A DNA stretch of 11,422 bases from positions 1-11,422 of the forward strand of contig CAIWIS010000604.1 of NCBI GenBank assembly GCA_903912795.1, read 5' to 3'. A program made the translations under genes and the position numbers. Positions 1 through 8,249 of the stretch are shown here, piece after piece (the first letter of the stretch is position 1; each line of letters begins with the position of its first letter). This DNA comes from an uncultured Bacteroidales bacterium. GTDB lineage: Bacteria; Bacteroidota; Bacteroidia; Bacteroidales; Paludibacteraceae. Below the pieces are notes generated by a model. It saw nothing but the letters and a program-made list of their open reading frames with translations. It did no database searches and was not told the origin of the DNA.

Positions 1-159
1 AATTAGACATGATATTACATTAATTTGGTAGTTAAAAATAATTTATATTATTGCTTTTAAGGTTAAATAAAGTGAATTGCAAGGGCGTTTTCAATTGAAT
101 TGTAGCTGTTTTCCATGTTCGAATTGTGATATGTTAACAATTTGTTTAAAAACTGGGTT

Positions 160-372
160 GTAGTAATTATCATTACTCAAAAACGGAATAATTTAAGTCA
201 ATATGATTTACTACACTTGCAAGAAGTCAAACAATACAGCATTCTAGATTTTAAAATTATCAATTGATTGCCAAAACTACAATTGTTACCTTTTTTTGAA
301 TGTAGTAATTCGGACTACATTGTATCAATTATTTGTTTCAAATAGAAATCATTTTGTAGTAATATAAACTAC
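160..372. promoter_or_regulatory. Three GTAGT-N7-ACTAC-type palindromic sites, candidate operator array
   Basis: Three 17-bp sites share the left half GTAGTAAT and a right half A(C/T)TAC. They are at 160-176 (right half ATTAC, one mismatch), 302-318 (perfect; the symmetry extends to an 8-bp stem, 299-306 with 314-321) and 356-372 (perfect 5-bp arms). All have exactly 7 bases between the arms. The centres at about 168, 310 and 364 lie upstream of the predicted -33 element at 416-419. The constant arm length and spacer suggest a dimeric DNA-binding protein rather than random AT-rich symmetry. I cannot name the regulator family. Confidence 0.45.
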
Positions 373-415
373 TTGTAAATATCATATAATCAGTATTTTA
401 GCTTCAGTTTTGGGT

Positions 416-446
416 TTTGTAATTTTCTTGTTTCATTGTATATTTG
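416..446 (+). promoter_or_regulatory. Bacteroidota-type promoter for the giant repeat protein
   Basis: The sequence TATATTTG at 439-446 matches the Bacteroidota -7 consensus TAnnTTTG. TTTG at 416-419 fits the -33 element, and the 19-bp gap is in the usual range. Transcription would begin near 452, leaving a leader of about 50 bases before the start codon at 502. Confidence 0.6.
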
Positions 447-501
447 CGCACTGGATTTTAGGTGAATTGCGAATTGTAAAAATGAAATACTGTAAAATTA
501 T

Positions 502-3500
502 ATGAATATGAAAACTGCGAAATCATTACTCCTTGTTTTGGCATTGTTATTTGCAACATTTTCTTTTAGCCAAAATTGTACCGTTAATGCTGGTATCGAC
601 CAATCAGTTTGTACAAGTACTGCTACTCTAGTAGGTGCTCAACCTGAAAATAAAGCGACAACATGGTCGCAGATTTTAGGGCCTTCTGCAATTATCACGA
701 GCCCATCGTCCAAATCAACTACAGTAACAGGATTAGTTGGAGGTAATACCTACCGATTTAAAATTTCAACTGTTTGTAGCGATGGATTTCCAACACTCGA
801 TACTGTTACAGTTTATGCTCAGAATTTTCCAGTGGCAAGTGCAGGTGCGCCTTTTACAATTTGTACAGGTGTAAATGCTGCATCGTTACAAGCTGGAACT
901 TTACAATCAGGCGAAACAGGAGTTTGGACATTTGTTACATCAGGCACATCTGCTGCTCTAGCTGGTTTAACAATTAATAATCCAACTTCACCAACTTCAA
1001 CGCTTACATTAGCTGCAGGTACAAGCAATTCCGGTAATGTGACTTTGCGGTGGACAGTAACCAATACTGCAAGTGGATGTACAGCATATAGCGATGTAGT
1101 TGTTACTAAAATAGCTTATGCTCCTGTAAATGCAGGTGTTGATAAATCGGTTACTGGATGTTATAGTGCTACATCAACCGTAAGAATGACAGCTTCTGCT
1201 TCTGGTGGTGGCACTTATGGAGCATGGACAGTAATTACAGGTCCGAATACACCTAGTATTTCGAGCGTAAATGCTTACAATGCTGACGTGTCAAATCTTA
1301 TTCAAGGTGTTTATATTTTGCGTTGGACTGTTACCACGCCCTGTATGGCTACAACATCGGACGATGTACAAATTACAGTTAATGCAGCAGTAGGTAGCGT
1401 TTCGGCTGCAACTGCATCAATAGTTGGTTCACCTACTATGCCTTATTGCGATATACCTCAATCTATTACCCTCGCCGGTAGTGCTTATAATGCTGCTACC
1501 GAAACTATTACTTGGACAAAAACGAGTGGTGTGGCTACTATAGCCTCTCCAAACGAAAGATATACTTCAGTAAGTGGATTTAATGGTACATCTACAGTAT
1601 TTAGATATACCATTACAAATATTGCAACTGGTTGTTCGGTTGCAAGTTCCAATTTAACTGTTTCGTTCGAAGCGTCACAAACACTTTCAATTACTACTCC
1701 AAGTCCATTGGCTTTAGCTTGTAATGTTACATCGGCTACCATTAATATTTCACATAGTGGAAGTACTACACCTCAATGGGTTGTAGCGAGTGCTCCTACT
1801 GGTTATACACCTGCTGCCTATGCCAATATAACAGGCTCCTCATTTACAATTAGTAACCTTACTGTTGCTGGTACCTATGTGGTACGAGTGAAAAAAACAG
1901 TTGGAAACTGTACAACCATTTACGACGATATTAATGTGGTTGTTTCAAAATCACCTACGGGAGCTAATGCAGGTTCCGATCCAGTTTTAGCTTGTAATGC
2001 TACTCAAGCAACCTTAATTGGAAATACTGTTGCAGCACCAAATACAGGAAAATGGACACAAGTAAGTGGACCAAATACAGCTACTATAAGTGCTCCTACA
2101 ACTGCCCAAACTAATGTTACAGGTTTAATAGCTGGTGTTTACGAATTTCGTTGGACAATTACAAACGGCCCTGCTTGTGCTACAACACAGGATGATGTTC
2201 GGGTTAAAGTAGCTGCCGCTAATCCTACCACTTCGGCTGCTGGTGCTGATCAGTCAATTTGTAGCTCTACGCCGTTGTTTTTGGATGGAAATATTCCATT
2301 GTCAAATGAAACTGGTACATGGACAGTAAGTCCTTCTACGGGTGTTACATTCTCAAATCGGAATAATCCAAAGGCTGTAGTTACAGGTCTTGCATCAAGT
2401 ACTATTTATACATTTACATGGACAATTGCCAATTTATGTTCTTCATCAGCCGATAATGTACGAATTACAACTGGTGCAATTCTTGGACCTATTGCAGCTT
2501 TGGCAGGAGCCGATCAATGTCTAGCTTCCGGAACTACTTCAGTAACATTAGCAGGTAATTCACCATCATCTGGCACAGGTTTATGGACAAAATTATCAGG
2601 TGGAAATGCAACGATAACAACACCATCACAATACAATACTACTGTTTCCGGATTATCAAATGGTACTTACGAATTTATTTGGTCAATCTCACGAAATGAA
2701 TGTACTGTTACACATGATACAGTTAAAATTACAATTTCAGCCCCAGTAACAACTGCAAATGCTGGTCCTGATCAACTTGCAATTTGTGGCAGTTCTACTA
2801 CTTTAGCAGCTAACACTCCAAGTGCAGGAACTGGTTTATGGACGCAAGTTGGCGGTTTGGGTGGTGCTGTAATTACAGACCCTACAAGTCCTACTTCTTC
2901 TGTTACAAATTTGAGTGATGGACAATACGCATTTCGTTGGACCATTTCGAACAATGCTTGTTCGTCGAGCTCGGACGATATGTTGGTTTTTGCTTCCACA
3001 CCTCCAACTACTCCAGCAGCAGGTGTTGATAAAACGGTTTGCGGTGCTGCTACAGTTACCATGACAGCTAATGCAATTACAAATGGTACAGGTTATTGGA
3101 ATGTAGTAAGCGGACCAAATGCACCCGTCATAACAACTAATTCATCGCCTACTACTACTGTAACTGGCTTGATTACTGGTGTATATGTGTTTACATGGAA
3201 TAGTCGAAACGGTTTATGTACGCCTTTGTCCGACGAAGTGATTGTAACAGTAGTGCCTGCTGCAAGTGCTGGTAGTAATCAAGTTATATGCGGTGTGACT
3301 TCTACTACTTTAACAGGAAATGCCAATACAGCTGGAACTTGGACTTTTGTAACGCCATCACAATCAACTGAAACTCTAACGGCTACAGGTGATAATACGG
3401 CTAGTGTTTCTAATTTGATTCCAGGTACCTTATATACATTTAAATATACGCTTTCGGCAGCCGAAGCTTGTGCTTTGTCGAAAGAAGCAACAGTTACTGT

Positions 3501-6500
3501 AGATGTGAAAGCTAACGCAACAGCTGCTCAAGCCGGAAGTGATGATAATGTTTGTATTACCGAAGCTACTACTACATTAACATTAGCAGGAAATAATCCT
3601 TCAATTGGAACAGGAGCTTGGACAGGTTCAGTAGGTTCTGGAACAATAACATCACCTACGGTTTATAATACTTCAGTTACTGGCGTAACCCCAGGTTTAC
3701 ATACTTATACATGGACAATTTCTAATGGTACTTGTACAAGTGTAGATCAGGTTGTTATACGCGTGTCACGCGTGGTTGCAAAATCTGCAGGTAACGATCA
3801 ATCAGTTTGTGGTTCTACAGCCACAATGGCTGCCGAGGCAGTAGCTTCAGGTATTGGTACATGGTCGCAAACAAGTGGCCCAAATACCGCTACATTTGCT
3901 TCTACAATTAGTAATGTTTCTGCTGTAACAGGTTTAGTGCAGGGTACTTATGTATTCCGTTGGACAGTGGCTGATGGAAGTTGTAGTAGTGTGTACGACG
4001 AAATGACTTTGCTCGTAAATACAGCTCCTACTACTCCAAATGCAGGCACCGATCAAACACTTTGTAATGTAACTACAGCCACTTTAGCAGCAAATACCAT
4101 AACCAATGGAAATGGTACTTGGAGCAAAGTAAGTGGCCCAACTTGTACCATTACAACTGCAAGTAATCCTAGTTCAACTGTTACCGAAATGACTCCTGGA
4201 ACTTACGTTTTCCGTTGGACAGCATCCAATGGGTCATGTGCTGAACTAACCGATGAAGTCACAATTGTAAATAACAATCCTCCAACAACTGCTGCTGCTG
4301 GTTCAGATATTAGGATTTGTATGTATACGCCTTTCAATTTTGCTGCTAATACTCCTTCAATAGGTACTGGTTCATGGTCGCAAGTGTCAGGAAGTCCTGT
4401 TAGTTTTACAAATGCCGCTTCACCAACAACTACTATTACAGGAGCAATTGCAGGTAGTTATACATTTAGATGGAGTATCTCCAATGGAGTTTGTTCGGCA
4501 AGCACTGATGATGTAAATCTAATAGTAGATGCATCGGTTACTGAACCAAATGCTGGACCAGATCAAAGTATAACAAGCGCAACGGTTACAATGGCTGCCA
4601 ATGAAATAACGACTGGTGCTGGTTTGTGGACTAAAGTGAGTGGTCCTATAGGCGCAGTGATAACTGATGATACATTGCCTACTACTTCCATTACTAATTT
4701 ATTAGCAGGAACTTATGTGTTTCGTTGGACGGCTACAAATGGTATATGTACTAGTTACGATAATGTTAGTATAGTTGTTACCGATAAACAAACATACGAT
4801 ATTATTGCAACTCCAACATTTACTACATGTAATTTAAGTTGGTCGAAAGGTAGCAGAACTTCTCGCGTAGTATTTTTGAAAGAAGGTACAGGAACTATCA
4901 CAAGTCCAGTTAGTAATACAACCTATACTGCTTCAACTAATTGGTTAGATAAAGGTTCGCAAACTGGTTCAAGTGGGTATTATTGTATTTATAATGGAAC
5001 TGGAACTTCTGTTCAACTTACAGGTTTATATCCCGGCCGAACTTATACTGTACGAGCTTATGAATATAATGGTTCAGCAGGCAGTGAGTCGTATTTAACC
5101 AATATGACAGGAACACTTAATCCTATAACTTTTGTGCCTTGGCCTACAACTACATTCTACAATGCAGCTGGAGTAACTACCGAACAAGACTGGAATACAT
5201 CGGCTCGTTGGGATCACGATACTATACCTTCATTGGCATTGCACGAAGCTGTTCTGGTTTATGTTGATGGTAATTGTGTAGTAAATGCTGATCATAGTTG
5301 TTATAATTTAACTATAAAAGCAGCGCACGATGCAATTTCACCAAAACTTACAATTAGTGCCGGAAGTTCGTTACATGTAGCTGGTGGACCATTGGGTGGT
5401 CAGTTCAAGAATTTGGGAACCGTAAATGCATTGTTAATAAAAGCAAGCGCAGTGCAACCGAATGGTACATTAACTTGGAAAACGGGTAATCCGTCAGGAA
5501 GTGTCGAAATGTACTCCAAAGCAAGTTGGGATTTGACAAAACCGGTAAATAATAAATATAAATGGCAGTTTATGGGTATTCCAGTAAAATCTACTAGTTT
5601 TACGAGCACTTTTAGCAATTGTTATTTACGCGAATGGGATGAGACTGTTGTTCGATACGAAGATGTTTGGGCACGTAAAAATGATGGAACTTCGCTTCAA
5701 AAAGGAACTGGAAGTACGCTAACGAATAATAAAGGTTATGAGTTAGTTCAACAATATCCTAGAATATATACTTTTAAAGGAGTATTACAACACGATGATT
5801 TTGTACAAGCATTACCATATACAACTGGTGCTTATTTCGTGGGTCAGCATATTTTTGGAAATCCGTTTACTGCTGCTATCGATATAAGAAGCATTGAATT
5901 TGGACCTAATACACAAAGTTCTGTTTACCAATATAACTGTGGTACTTACATGGATTGGATTGATAATAAAGGAGAAAATGTAGGTATTGATGGCACTGAA
6001 TTAACTCCTGCACAATATGCCGTAGCAACTAAACAAACGGCTGGTGTTTTAGGAATCTTACGTCAAGTTCCTTCCATGCAGGGATTCTTAGTTAAATCTA
6101 CCAATGAAGCAGGTGGTTCAATTACAATTCCTTACCCTACAGTTATGAAAAACAGTATTCATCAACGAGCAAAACAAGATCCAGATGCAGCAGTAATTGC
6201 AACAAGGCTTGATGTAAAGGGAACTAATTTTACTGATAAAATGTGGATATTTATTGAACCAACTTGTAGTGCTGCTAACGATAATGGTTGGGATGGAATT
6301 AAGATATTTGGTGATCCTGCTGTAACACAGATTTATGCGCTCGAAGATGATGGTGGTGTATATCAAATATGTGCACGGAATTGCATTAACGAAACCAATA
6401 TTGCATTTAAGCCGGGTAATGATACAAATTTCACACTTAAATTTACACATCAGAATATTAGTTCGTTGTATAATAAGTTGTATTTGATTGATATAGTTGC

Positions 6501-6858
6501 CAATAGAGTTATCGATGTAACAGCCACAGCCAGTGAGTATAGTTTTACTGCCACAGCTTCTGATCCAGCAAAACGGTTCAAAATTGTAACAAGCATAGGT
6601 ACTACAACCGATAATGACCGTACACAAGTGAATAACAACATTGATGTTTACACGGTTAATAATAAGGTGATTATCAATAATCGAAATTCTGAAAAAGCAA
6701 ATATAGCACTCTACGACGAAATAGGCAGATGTTTAACAAATGCAATTGCTGAGAGTGAAAGTAGTATAGAATTACCTGTATCATTATCAAAAGGAGTATA
6801 TTTGATACATTTAAATGTTTTTGGAAATAAGTTAACAAAAAGGATAATTGTAAGGTAG
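502..6858 (+). CDS. Giant secreted PKD/Ig-like repeat protein with T9SS type A sorting domain
   Basis: This 2118-residue protein is probably exported and anchored at the cell surface or released by the type IX secretion system. Residues 1-24 form a signal peptide: Lys near the N-terminus, a hydrophobic LLLVLALLF core and likely cleavage after FSFS. The start could also be the ATG at 508. Residues 29 to about 1429 hold about 16 beta-sandwich repeats of the type AGxDQ..C...GTGxW..VSGP...VTGL..GTYxFRWT..NGxC...D.V.I. Residues 1430 to about 1545 are FN3-like (LTGLYPGRTYTVRAYEYNGS). Residues 1546 to about 1990 resemble the C-terminal module of many Bacteroidota surface proteins, with an NL.I-type stretch and a later GNPFTAAIDI motif. 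Residues 2047-2118 are the sorting domain, with a GVYLIHL strand and basic end KRIIVR. Cys is frequent: most repeats have two, which may form disulfides after export. No enzymatic domain is visible, so adhesion or matrix function is inferred. It has its own promoter and terminator and appears monocistronic. Confidence 0.9.
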   Translation: MNMKTAKSLLLVLALLFATFSFSQNCTVNAGIDQSVCTSTATLVGAQPENKATTWSQILGPSAIITSPSSKSTTVTGLVGGNTYRFKISTVCSDGFPTLDTVTVYAQNFPVASAGAPFTICTGVNAASLQAGTLQSGETGVWTFVTSGTSAALAGLTINNPTSPTSTLTLAAGTSNSGNVTLRWTVTNTASGCTAYSDVVVTKIAYAPVNAGVDKSVTGCYSATSTVRMTASASGGGTYGAWTVITGPNTPSISSVNAYNADVSNLIQGVYILRWTVTTPCMATTSDDVQITVNAAVGSVSAATASIVGSPTMPYCDIPQSITLAGSAYNAATETITWTKTSGVATIASPNERYTSVSGFNGTSTVFRYTITNIATGCSVASSNLTVSFEASQTLSITTPSPLALACNVTSATINISHSGSTTPQWVVASAPTGYTPAAYANITGSSFTISNLTVAGTYVVRVKKTVGNCTTIYDDINVVVSKSPTGANAGSDPVLACNATQATLIGNTVAAPNTGKWTQVSGPNTATISAPTTAQTNVTGLIAGVYEFRWTITNGPACATTQDDVRVKVAAANPTTSAAGADQSICSSTPLFLDGNIPLSNETGTWTVSPSTGVTFSNRNNPKAVVTGLASSTIYTFTWTIANLCSSSADNVRITTGAILGPIAALAGADQCLASGTTSVTLAGNSPSSGTGLWTKLSGGNATITTPSQYNTTVSGLSNGTYEFIWSISRNECTVTHDTVKITISAPVTTANAGPDQLAICGSSTTLAANTPSAGTGLWTQVGGLGGAVITDPTSPTSSVTNLSDGQYAFRWTISNNACSSSSDDMLVFASTPPTTPAAGVDKTVCGAATVTMTANAITNGTGYWNVVSGPNAPVITTNSSPTTTVTGLITGVYVFTWNSRNGLCTPLSDEVIVTVVPAASAGSNQVICGVTSTTLTGNANTAGTWTFVTPSQSTETLTATGDNTASVSNLIPGTLYTFKYTLSAAEACALSKEATVTVDVKANATAAQAGSDDNVCITEATTTLTLAGNNPSIGTGAWTGSVGSGTITSPTVYNTSVTGVTPGLHTYTWTISNGTCTSVDQVVIRVSRVVAKSAGNDQSVCGSTATMAAEAVASGIGTWSQTSGPNTATFASTISNVSAVTGLVQGTYVFRWTVADGSCSSVYDEMTLLVNTAPTTPNAGTDQTLCNVTTATLAANTITNGNGTWSKVSGPTCTITTASNPSSTVTEMTPGTYVFRWTASNGSCAELTDEVTIVNNNPPTTAAAGSDIRICMYTPFNFAANTPSIGTGSWSQVSGSPVSFTNAASPTTTITGAIAGSYTFRWSISNGVCSASTDDVNLIVDASVTEPNAGPDQSITSATVTMAANEITTGAGLWTKVSGPIGAVITDDTLPTTSITNLLAGTYVFRWTATNGICTSYDNVSIVVTDKQTYDIIATPTFTTCNLSWSKGSRTSRVVFLKEGTGTITSPVSNTTYTASTNWLDKGSQTGSSGYYCIYNGTGTSVQLTGLYPGRTYTVRAYEYNGSAGSESYLTNMTGTLNPITFVPWPTTTFYNAAGVTTEQDWNTSARWDHDTIPSLALHEAVLVYVDGNCVVNADHSCYNLTIKAAHDAISPKLTISAGSSLHVAGGPLGGQFKNLGTVNALLIKASAVQPNGTLTWKTGNPSGSVEMYSKASWDLTKPVNNKYKWQFMGIPVKSTSFTSTFSNCYLREWDETVVRYEDVWARKNDGTSLQKGTGSTLTNNKGYELVQQYPRIYTFKGVLQHDDFVQALPYTTGAYFVGQHIFGNPFTAAIDIRSIEFGPNTQSSVYQYNCGTYMDWIDNKGENVGIDGTELTPAQYAVATKQTAGVLGILRQVPSMQGFLVKSTNEAGGSITIPYPTVMKNSIHQRAKQDPDAAVIATRLDVKGTNFTDKMWIFIEPTCSAANDNGWDGIKIFGDPAVTQIYALEDDGGVYQICARNCINETNIAFKPGNDTNFTLKFTHQNISSLYNKLYLIDIVANRVIDVTATASEYSFTATASDPAKRFKIVTSIGTTTDNDRTQVNNNIDVYTVNNKVIINNRNSEKANIALYDEIGRCLTNAIAESESSIELPVSLSKGVYLIHLNVFGNKLTKRIIVR
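586..4788 (+). repeat. About 16 tandem PKD/Ig-like protein repeats (about 263 bp each)
   Basis: The coding repeat begins at residue 29 (NAGIDQ) and ends near residue 1429. Typical units start (N/A)AG.D(Q/K)..C, carry a central G.W..VSGP, then VTGL..GTYVFRWT..NG.C and end D.V.I.V. Units 4 and 5, about residues 300-485, lack the AG.D opening and are the most diverged. Unit 16 has lost the first Cys (PDQSITSATV). Units 9, 10 and 13-16 look most alike. The DNA has diverged enough that no long exact nucleotide repeats are obvious, so this is an old array rather than a recent amplification. Confidence 0.8.
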
Positions 6859-6873
6859 TGTTGTTTTTAATAG

Positions 6874-6913
6874 AAAAAACTCCAAATTAGGTTTATCTAG
6901 TTTGGAGTTTTTT
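6874..6913. terminator. Bidirectional Rho-independent terminator
   Basis: A perfect 13-bp inverted repeat pairs 6874-6886 (AAAAAACTCCAAA) with 6901-6913 (TTTGGAGTTTTTT) around a 14-base loop. The stem ends in an A-tract on one side and a T-tract on the other, so transcripts from either strand end in a U-run. It lies between the convergent stops at 6858 and 6935 and should end transcription of both the repeat-protein gene and the minus-strand cluster. Confidence 0.85.
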
Positions 6914-6934
6914 TTGTGAATCAGAAATTACTTA

Positions 6935-7414
6935 TTATTTCTTCTTTTTCAAAAGTACCTCTTCAATTGCTTGTTTAAAAGCATCTTTTGGCATAGCACC
7001 TTGAGCCATTTGTGGTTTTTCGTCCATTGGGCAGAATAAAATACTTGGAATGCTACGTATGCCAAATGCACCAGCTAATTCTTGTTCTTCCTCGGTATTC
7101 ACTTTGTAAATATAAATCTGACCATCGTATTCCTTGGCCAAATCCTCGAGTATTGGCGCAATAGTTTTGCAGGGTCCACACCATGATGCATAAAAATCGA
7201 TGATACATGGTTTGTCGCCTAAGTATTTCCACTCAGTTGGATTAGCTTCGTAATTAGCTACTTTAGCTAAAAACTCTGCTTTGGTTAAATGAATTGTTCC
7301 CATTTTTTTAACTTGATTTGTTTGTTTTGTTTCTTCTTTTTCGTTGGCTTTACTTGCGCATGAAGTAATAGCCACAATGGTGAGCATTAATATAGCTCCT
7401 GTTAGTTTTTTCAT
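6935..7414 (-). CDS. Thioredoxin-fold lipoprotein (periplasmic thiol-disulfide oxidoreductase)
   Basis: A 159-residue thioredoxin-family protein, exported and lipid-anchored. I chose the ATG at 7414 over the one at 7435 because it gives a compact lipoprotein signal, MKKLTGAILMLTIVAITSC, with lipobox ITS-C19. The upstream ATG lies at the edge of the 17-bp repeat array. Residues 20-37 are a polar linker. The thioredoxin fold follows, with FYASWCGPC (Cys79 and Cys82) and the cis-Pro loop SIPS (Pro123). Cys70 and Cys128 are extra cysteines. The middle of the protein resembles B. fragilis TrxP-type thioredoxins, a family reported to be periplasmic. It would exchange disulfides with cell-envelope proteins. 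It is the last gene on the minus strand before the terminator. A 116-bp gap separates it from the HMA-like gene, with no TAnnTTTG promoter visible in that gap, so co-transcription is likely but not shown. Confidence 0.9.
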   Translation of the reverse strand: MKKLTGAILMLTIVAITSCASKANEKEETKQTNQVKKMGTIHLTKAEFLAKVANYEANPTEWKYLGDKPCIIDFYASWCGPCKTIAPILEDLAKEYDGQIYIYKVNTEEEQELAGAFGIRSIPSILFCPMDEKPQMAQGAMPKDAFKQAIEEVLLKKKK

Positions 7415-7434
7415 GATAATTATTTTTTGTTTCA

Positions 7435-7495
7435 CGTTATTTGGGCTACGCCGTTATTATTAGCTTCGCGTTATTTGGGCTTCGCCGTTATTTAT
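7435..7495. repeat. Imperfect 17-bp tandem repeat in the spacer
   Basis: About 3.5 units of a sequence like CGTTATTTGGGCTTCGC lie end to end: 7435-7451, 7452-7469 (diverged in the middle), 7469-7485 and a partial unit from 7486. Seen another way, 24-bp blocks at 7435-7458 and 7469-7492 differ at one base. The block sits between the HMA-like and thioredoxin genes, ending about 20 bp before the thioredoxin start. It is GC-richer than its surroundings. It codes for nothing convincing and looks like a dispersed intergenic element. Confidence 0.75.
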
Positions 7496-7530
7496 TGTCT
7501 TTACTCTTTGTTCTTTGTTCTTGGCTCTTC

Positions 7531-7788
7531 TTAAAGCGCACATCCCCACTCCGAAGGTGGATCGTAAGCAGGCACTTCAGTTTGTCCGTCAGCAATTATC
7601 CAACCCAGTTCATCCAATTTTGCTGCTATGTCGGCGCGCGTTATTTCGTCGGTATGATTTACCGTAATGCGTCCATCTATGGTTTCTATTTCGGCAGCAA
7701 ATACGCCACGCAAAGTTCCTAATTGCTTCAACACTTCGTTGTTGCAAGTCATACATTGCGATTTTGAAATTTCAAATGTACTATACAT
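7531..7788 (-). CDS. HMA-like (MerP/CopZ-type) small protein with shifted CxxC
   Basis: An 85-residue cytoplasmic protein with the layout of a heavy-metal-associated domain: strand (YSTFEIS), Cys loop, helix (NNEVLKQLG), GV.A.E....GRITV strand pair, helix (RADIAAKLDELGW). The usual GMTCxxC loop reads CMTCNNE here. The conserved second Cys is Glu18, and a Cys replaces the Gly before Met, giving Cys12-x-x-Cys15. A third Cys (Cys83) stands three residues from the end (WGCAL). A start at 7788 gives a normal HMA N-terminus and an ATG-TAG overlap of 8 bp with the preceding gene. The in-frame ATGs at 7821 and 7812 would add a Lys-rich head and a longer overlap. The family normally delivers Cu, Hg or other soft metals to membrane proteins or regulators. 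Which ligand it binds cannot be told from sequence. Confidence 0.75.
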   Translation of the reverse strand: MYSTFEISKSQCMTCNNEVLKQLGTLRGVFAAEIETIDGRITVNHTDEITRADIAAKLDELGWIIADGQTEVPAYDPPSEWGCAL

Positions 7789-8041
7789 TTTCTTTGCTTT
7801 TGTTAGGTTCATATTTTTCAAATTCCATTACAGGTTTCTCCTTTTTTTCGGGCACATTGGTAGCGCATGCTCCACCAGGACAACCAATATTTAGAATAGC
7901 TTGAGTTGAAAGAAATATGGCTCCAAAAAGATACAAACTTTCATTTGTTGAAACATATCCTACCAACATAAGTATGCCAAGTGCTAACCGAAAATAGCGT
8001 GTAAAATCCCACGTACTAAAATAATTTTTAATTTTGTTCAT
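7781..8041 (-). CDS. Two-TM small membrane protein resembling DUF2892/YgaP-TM, with Cx4C
   Basis: An 86-residue protein with two hydrophobic segments (about residues 17-31 and 36-52), followed directly by GCPGGAC (Cys54, Cys59) and a charged tail of about 25 residues. The Arg-rich start before TM1, the Gly in TM1 and the Cys after TM2 resemble the DUF2892 family, whose members include the membrane part of the rhodanese YgaP. The match is by eye and moderate. Both ends most likely face the cytoplasm, which would place the Cys pair at the inner membrane surface near the HMA-like protein encoded next. It overlaps the upstream gene by 14 bp and the downstream gene by 8 bp, so translation is probably coupled. 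Its function is unknown; a role in handling metal or sulfane sulfur is inferred from the neighbours. Confidence 0.7.
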   Translation of the reverse strand: MNKIKNYFSTWDFTRYFRLALGILMLVGYVSTNESLYLFGAIFLSTQAILNIGCPGGACATNVPEKKEKPVMEFEKYEPNKSKENV

Positions 8042-8249
8042 TTGTTTTGCTTTCTTTCTTTTTAAATAAATCGAAAACCAAGTAACCCATTAATCCACCG
8101 TAAATTATGCTAATATATGGATTCGAAGTTATAGGACATGCACCACTGTTGCAACCTATGTAGTAGTAATACAAAAAACCACCTAACATTCCAACTGGAA
8201 TACCGATTATTTTTAATAAATGTTTTTTCAAAAAGTTATTTATGTTCAT
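8028..8249 (-). CDS. Two-TM small membrane protein resembling DUF6132, with Cx4C
   Basis: A 73-residue protein with a basic N-terminus, a first hydrophobic segment (about 12-31, including YYYYIG), the loop GCNSGACPITSNP (Cys33, Cys38) and a second hydrophobic segment (about 45-62), ending in a Lys-rich tail. The motif GC.SG.CPITSNPY and the length match what I recall of the Bacteroidota family DUF6132, which has no established function. By the positive-inside rule both ends are cytoplasmic, so the short Cys loop would face the periplasm, where the thioredoxin-fold lipoprotein could reach it. The start codon is 28 bp after the arsR stop. The end overlaps the next gene by 14 bp. The GC-x3-AC motif is shared with the next protein although the rest of the sequence differs. 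Confidence 0.75.
   Translation of the reverse strand: MNINNFLKKHLLKIIGIPVGMLGGFLYYYYIGCNSGACPITSNPYISIIYGGLMGYLVFDLFKKKESKTNEQN

Larger units (their letters stand above)
1..501. other. AT-rich non-coding region upstream of the giant repeat protein
   Basis: I see no credible gene on either strand here. The stretch is strongly AT-rich with frequent stop codons in all frames. Three related palindromes (160-176, 302-318, 356-372) and a Bacteroidota-type promoter (416-446) are listed separately. The segment looks like a long regulatory region for the gene starting at 502. The end of any gene further upstream lies outside the window. Confidence 0.7.

Noticed and set aside
819..3062. Minus-strand frames of 81-96 codons within the repeats
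   Set aside because: They recur because the repeats share composition; the translations are low-complexity Val/Ala-rich mirrors of the Thr/Gly-rich sense protein.
6118..6627. A 169-codon open frame on the minus strand inside the repeat-protein gene
   Set aside because: It is antisense to a well-supported T9SS protein, has the odd Cys/Ile/Asn-rich composition expected of a shadow frame and shows no domain or start signal.
7435..7495. Tandem repeat considered as a CRISPR array
   Set aside because: Units of about 17 bp abut with no spacers and no cas gene is near.
7441..7722. A 93-codon plus-strand frame opposite the HMA-like gene
   Set aside because: It runs through the tandem repeat and antisense to a gene with clear domain features; no family resemblance.
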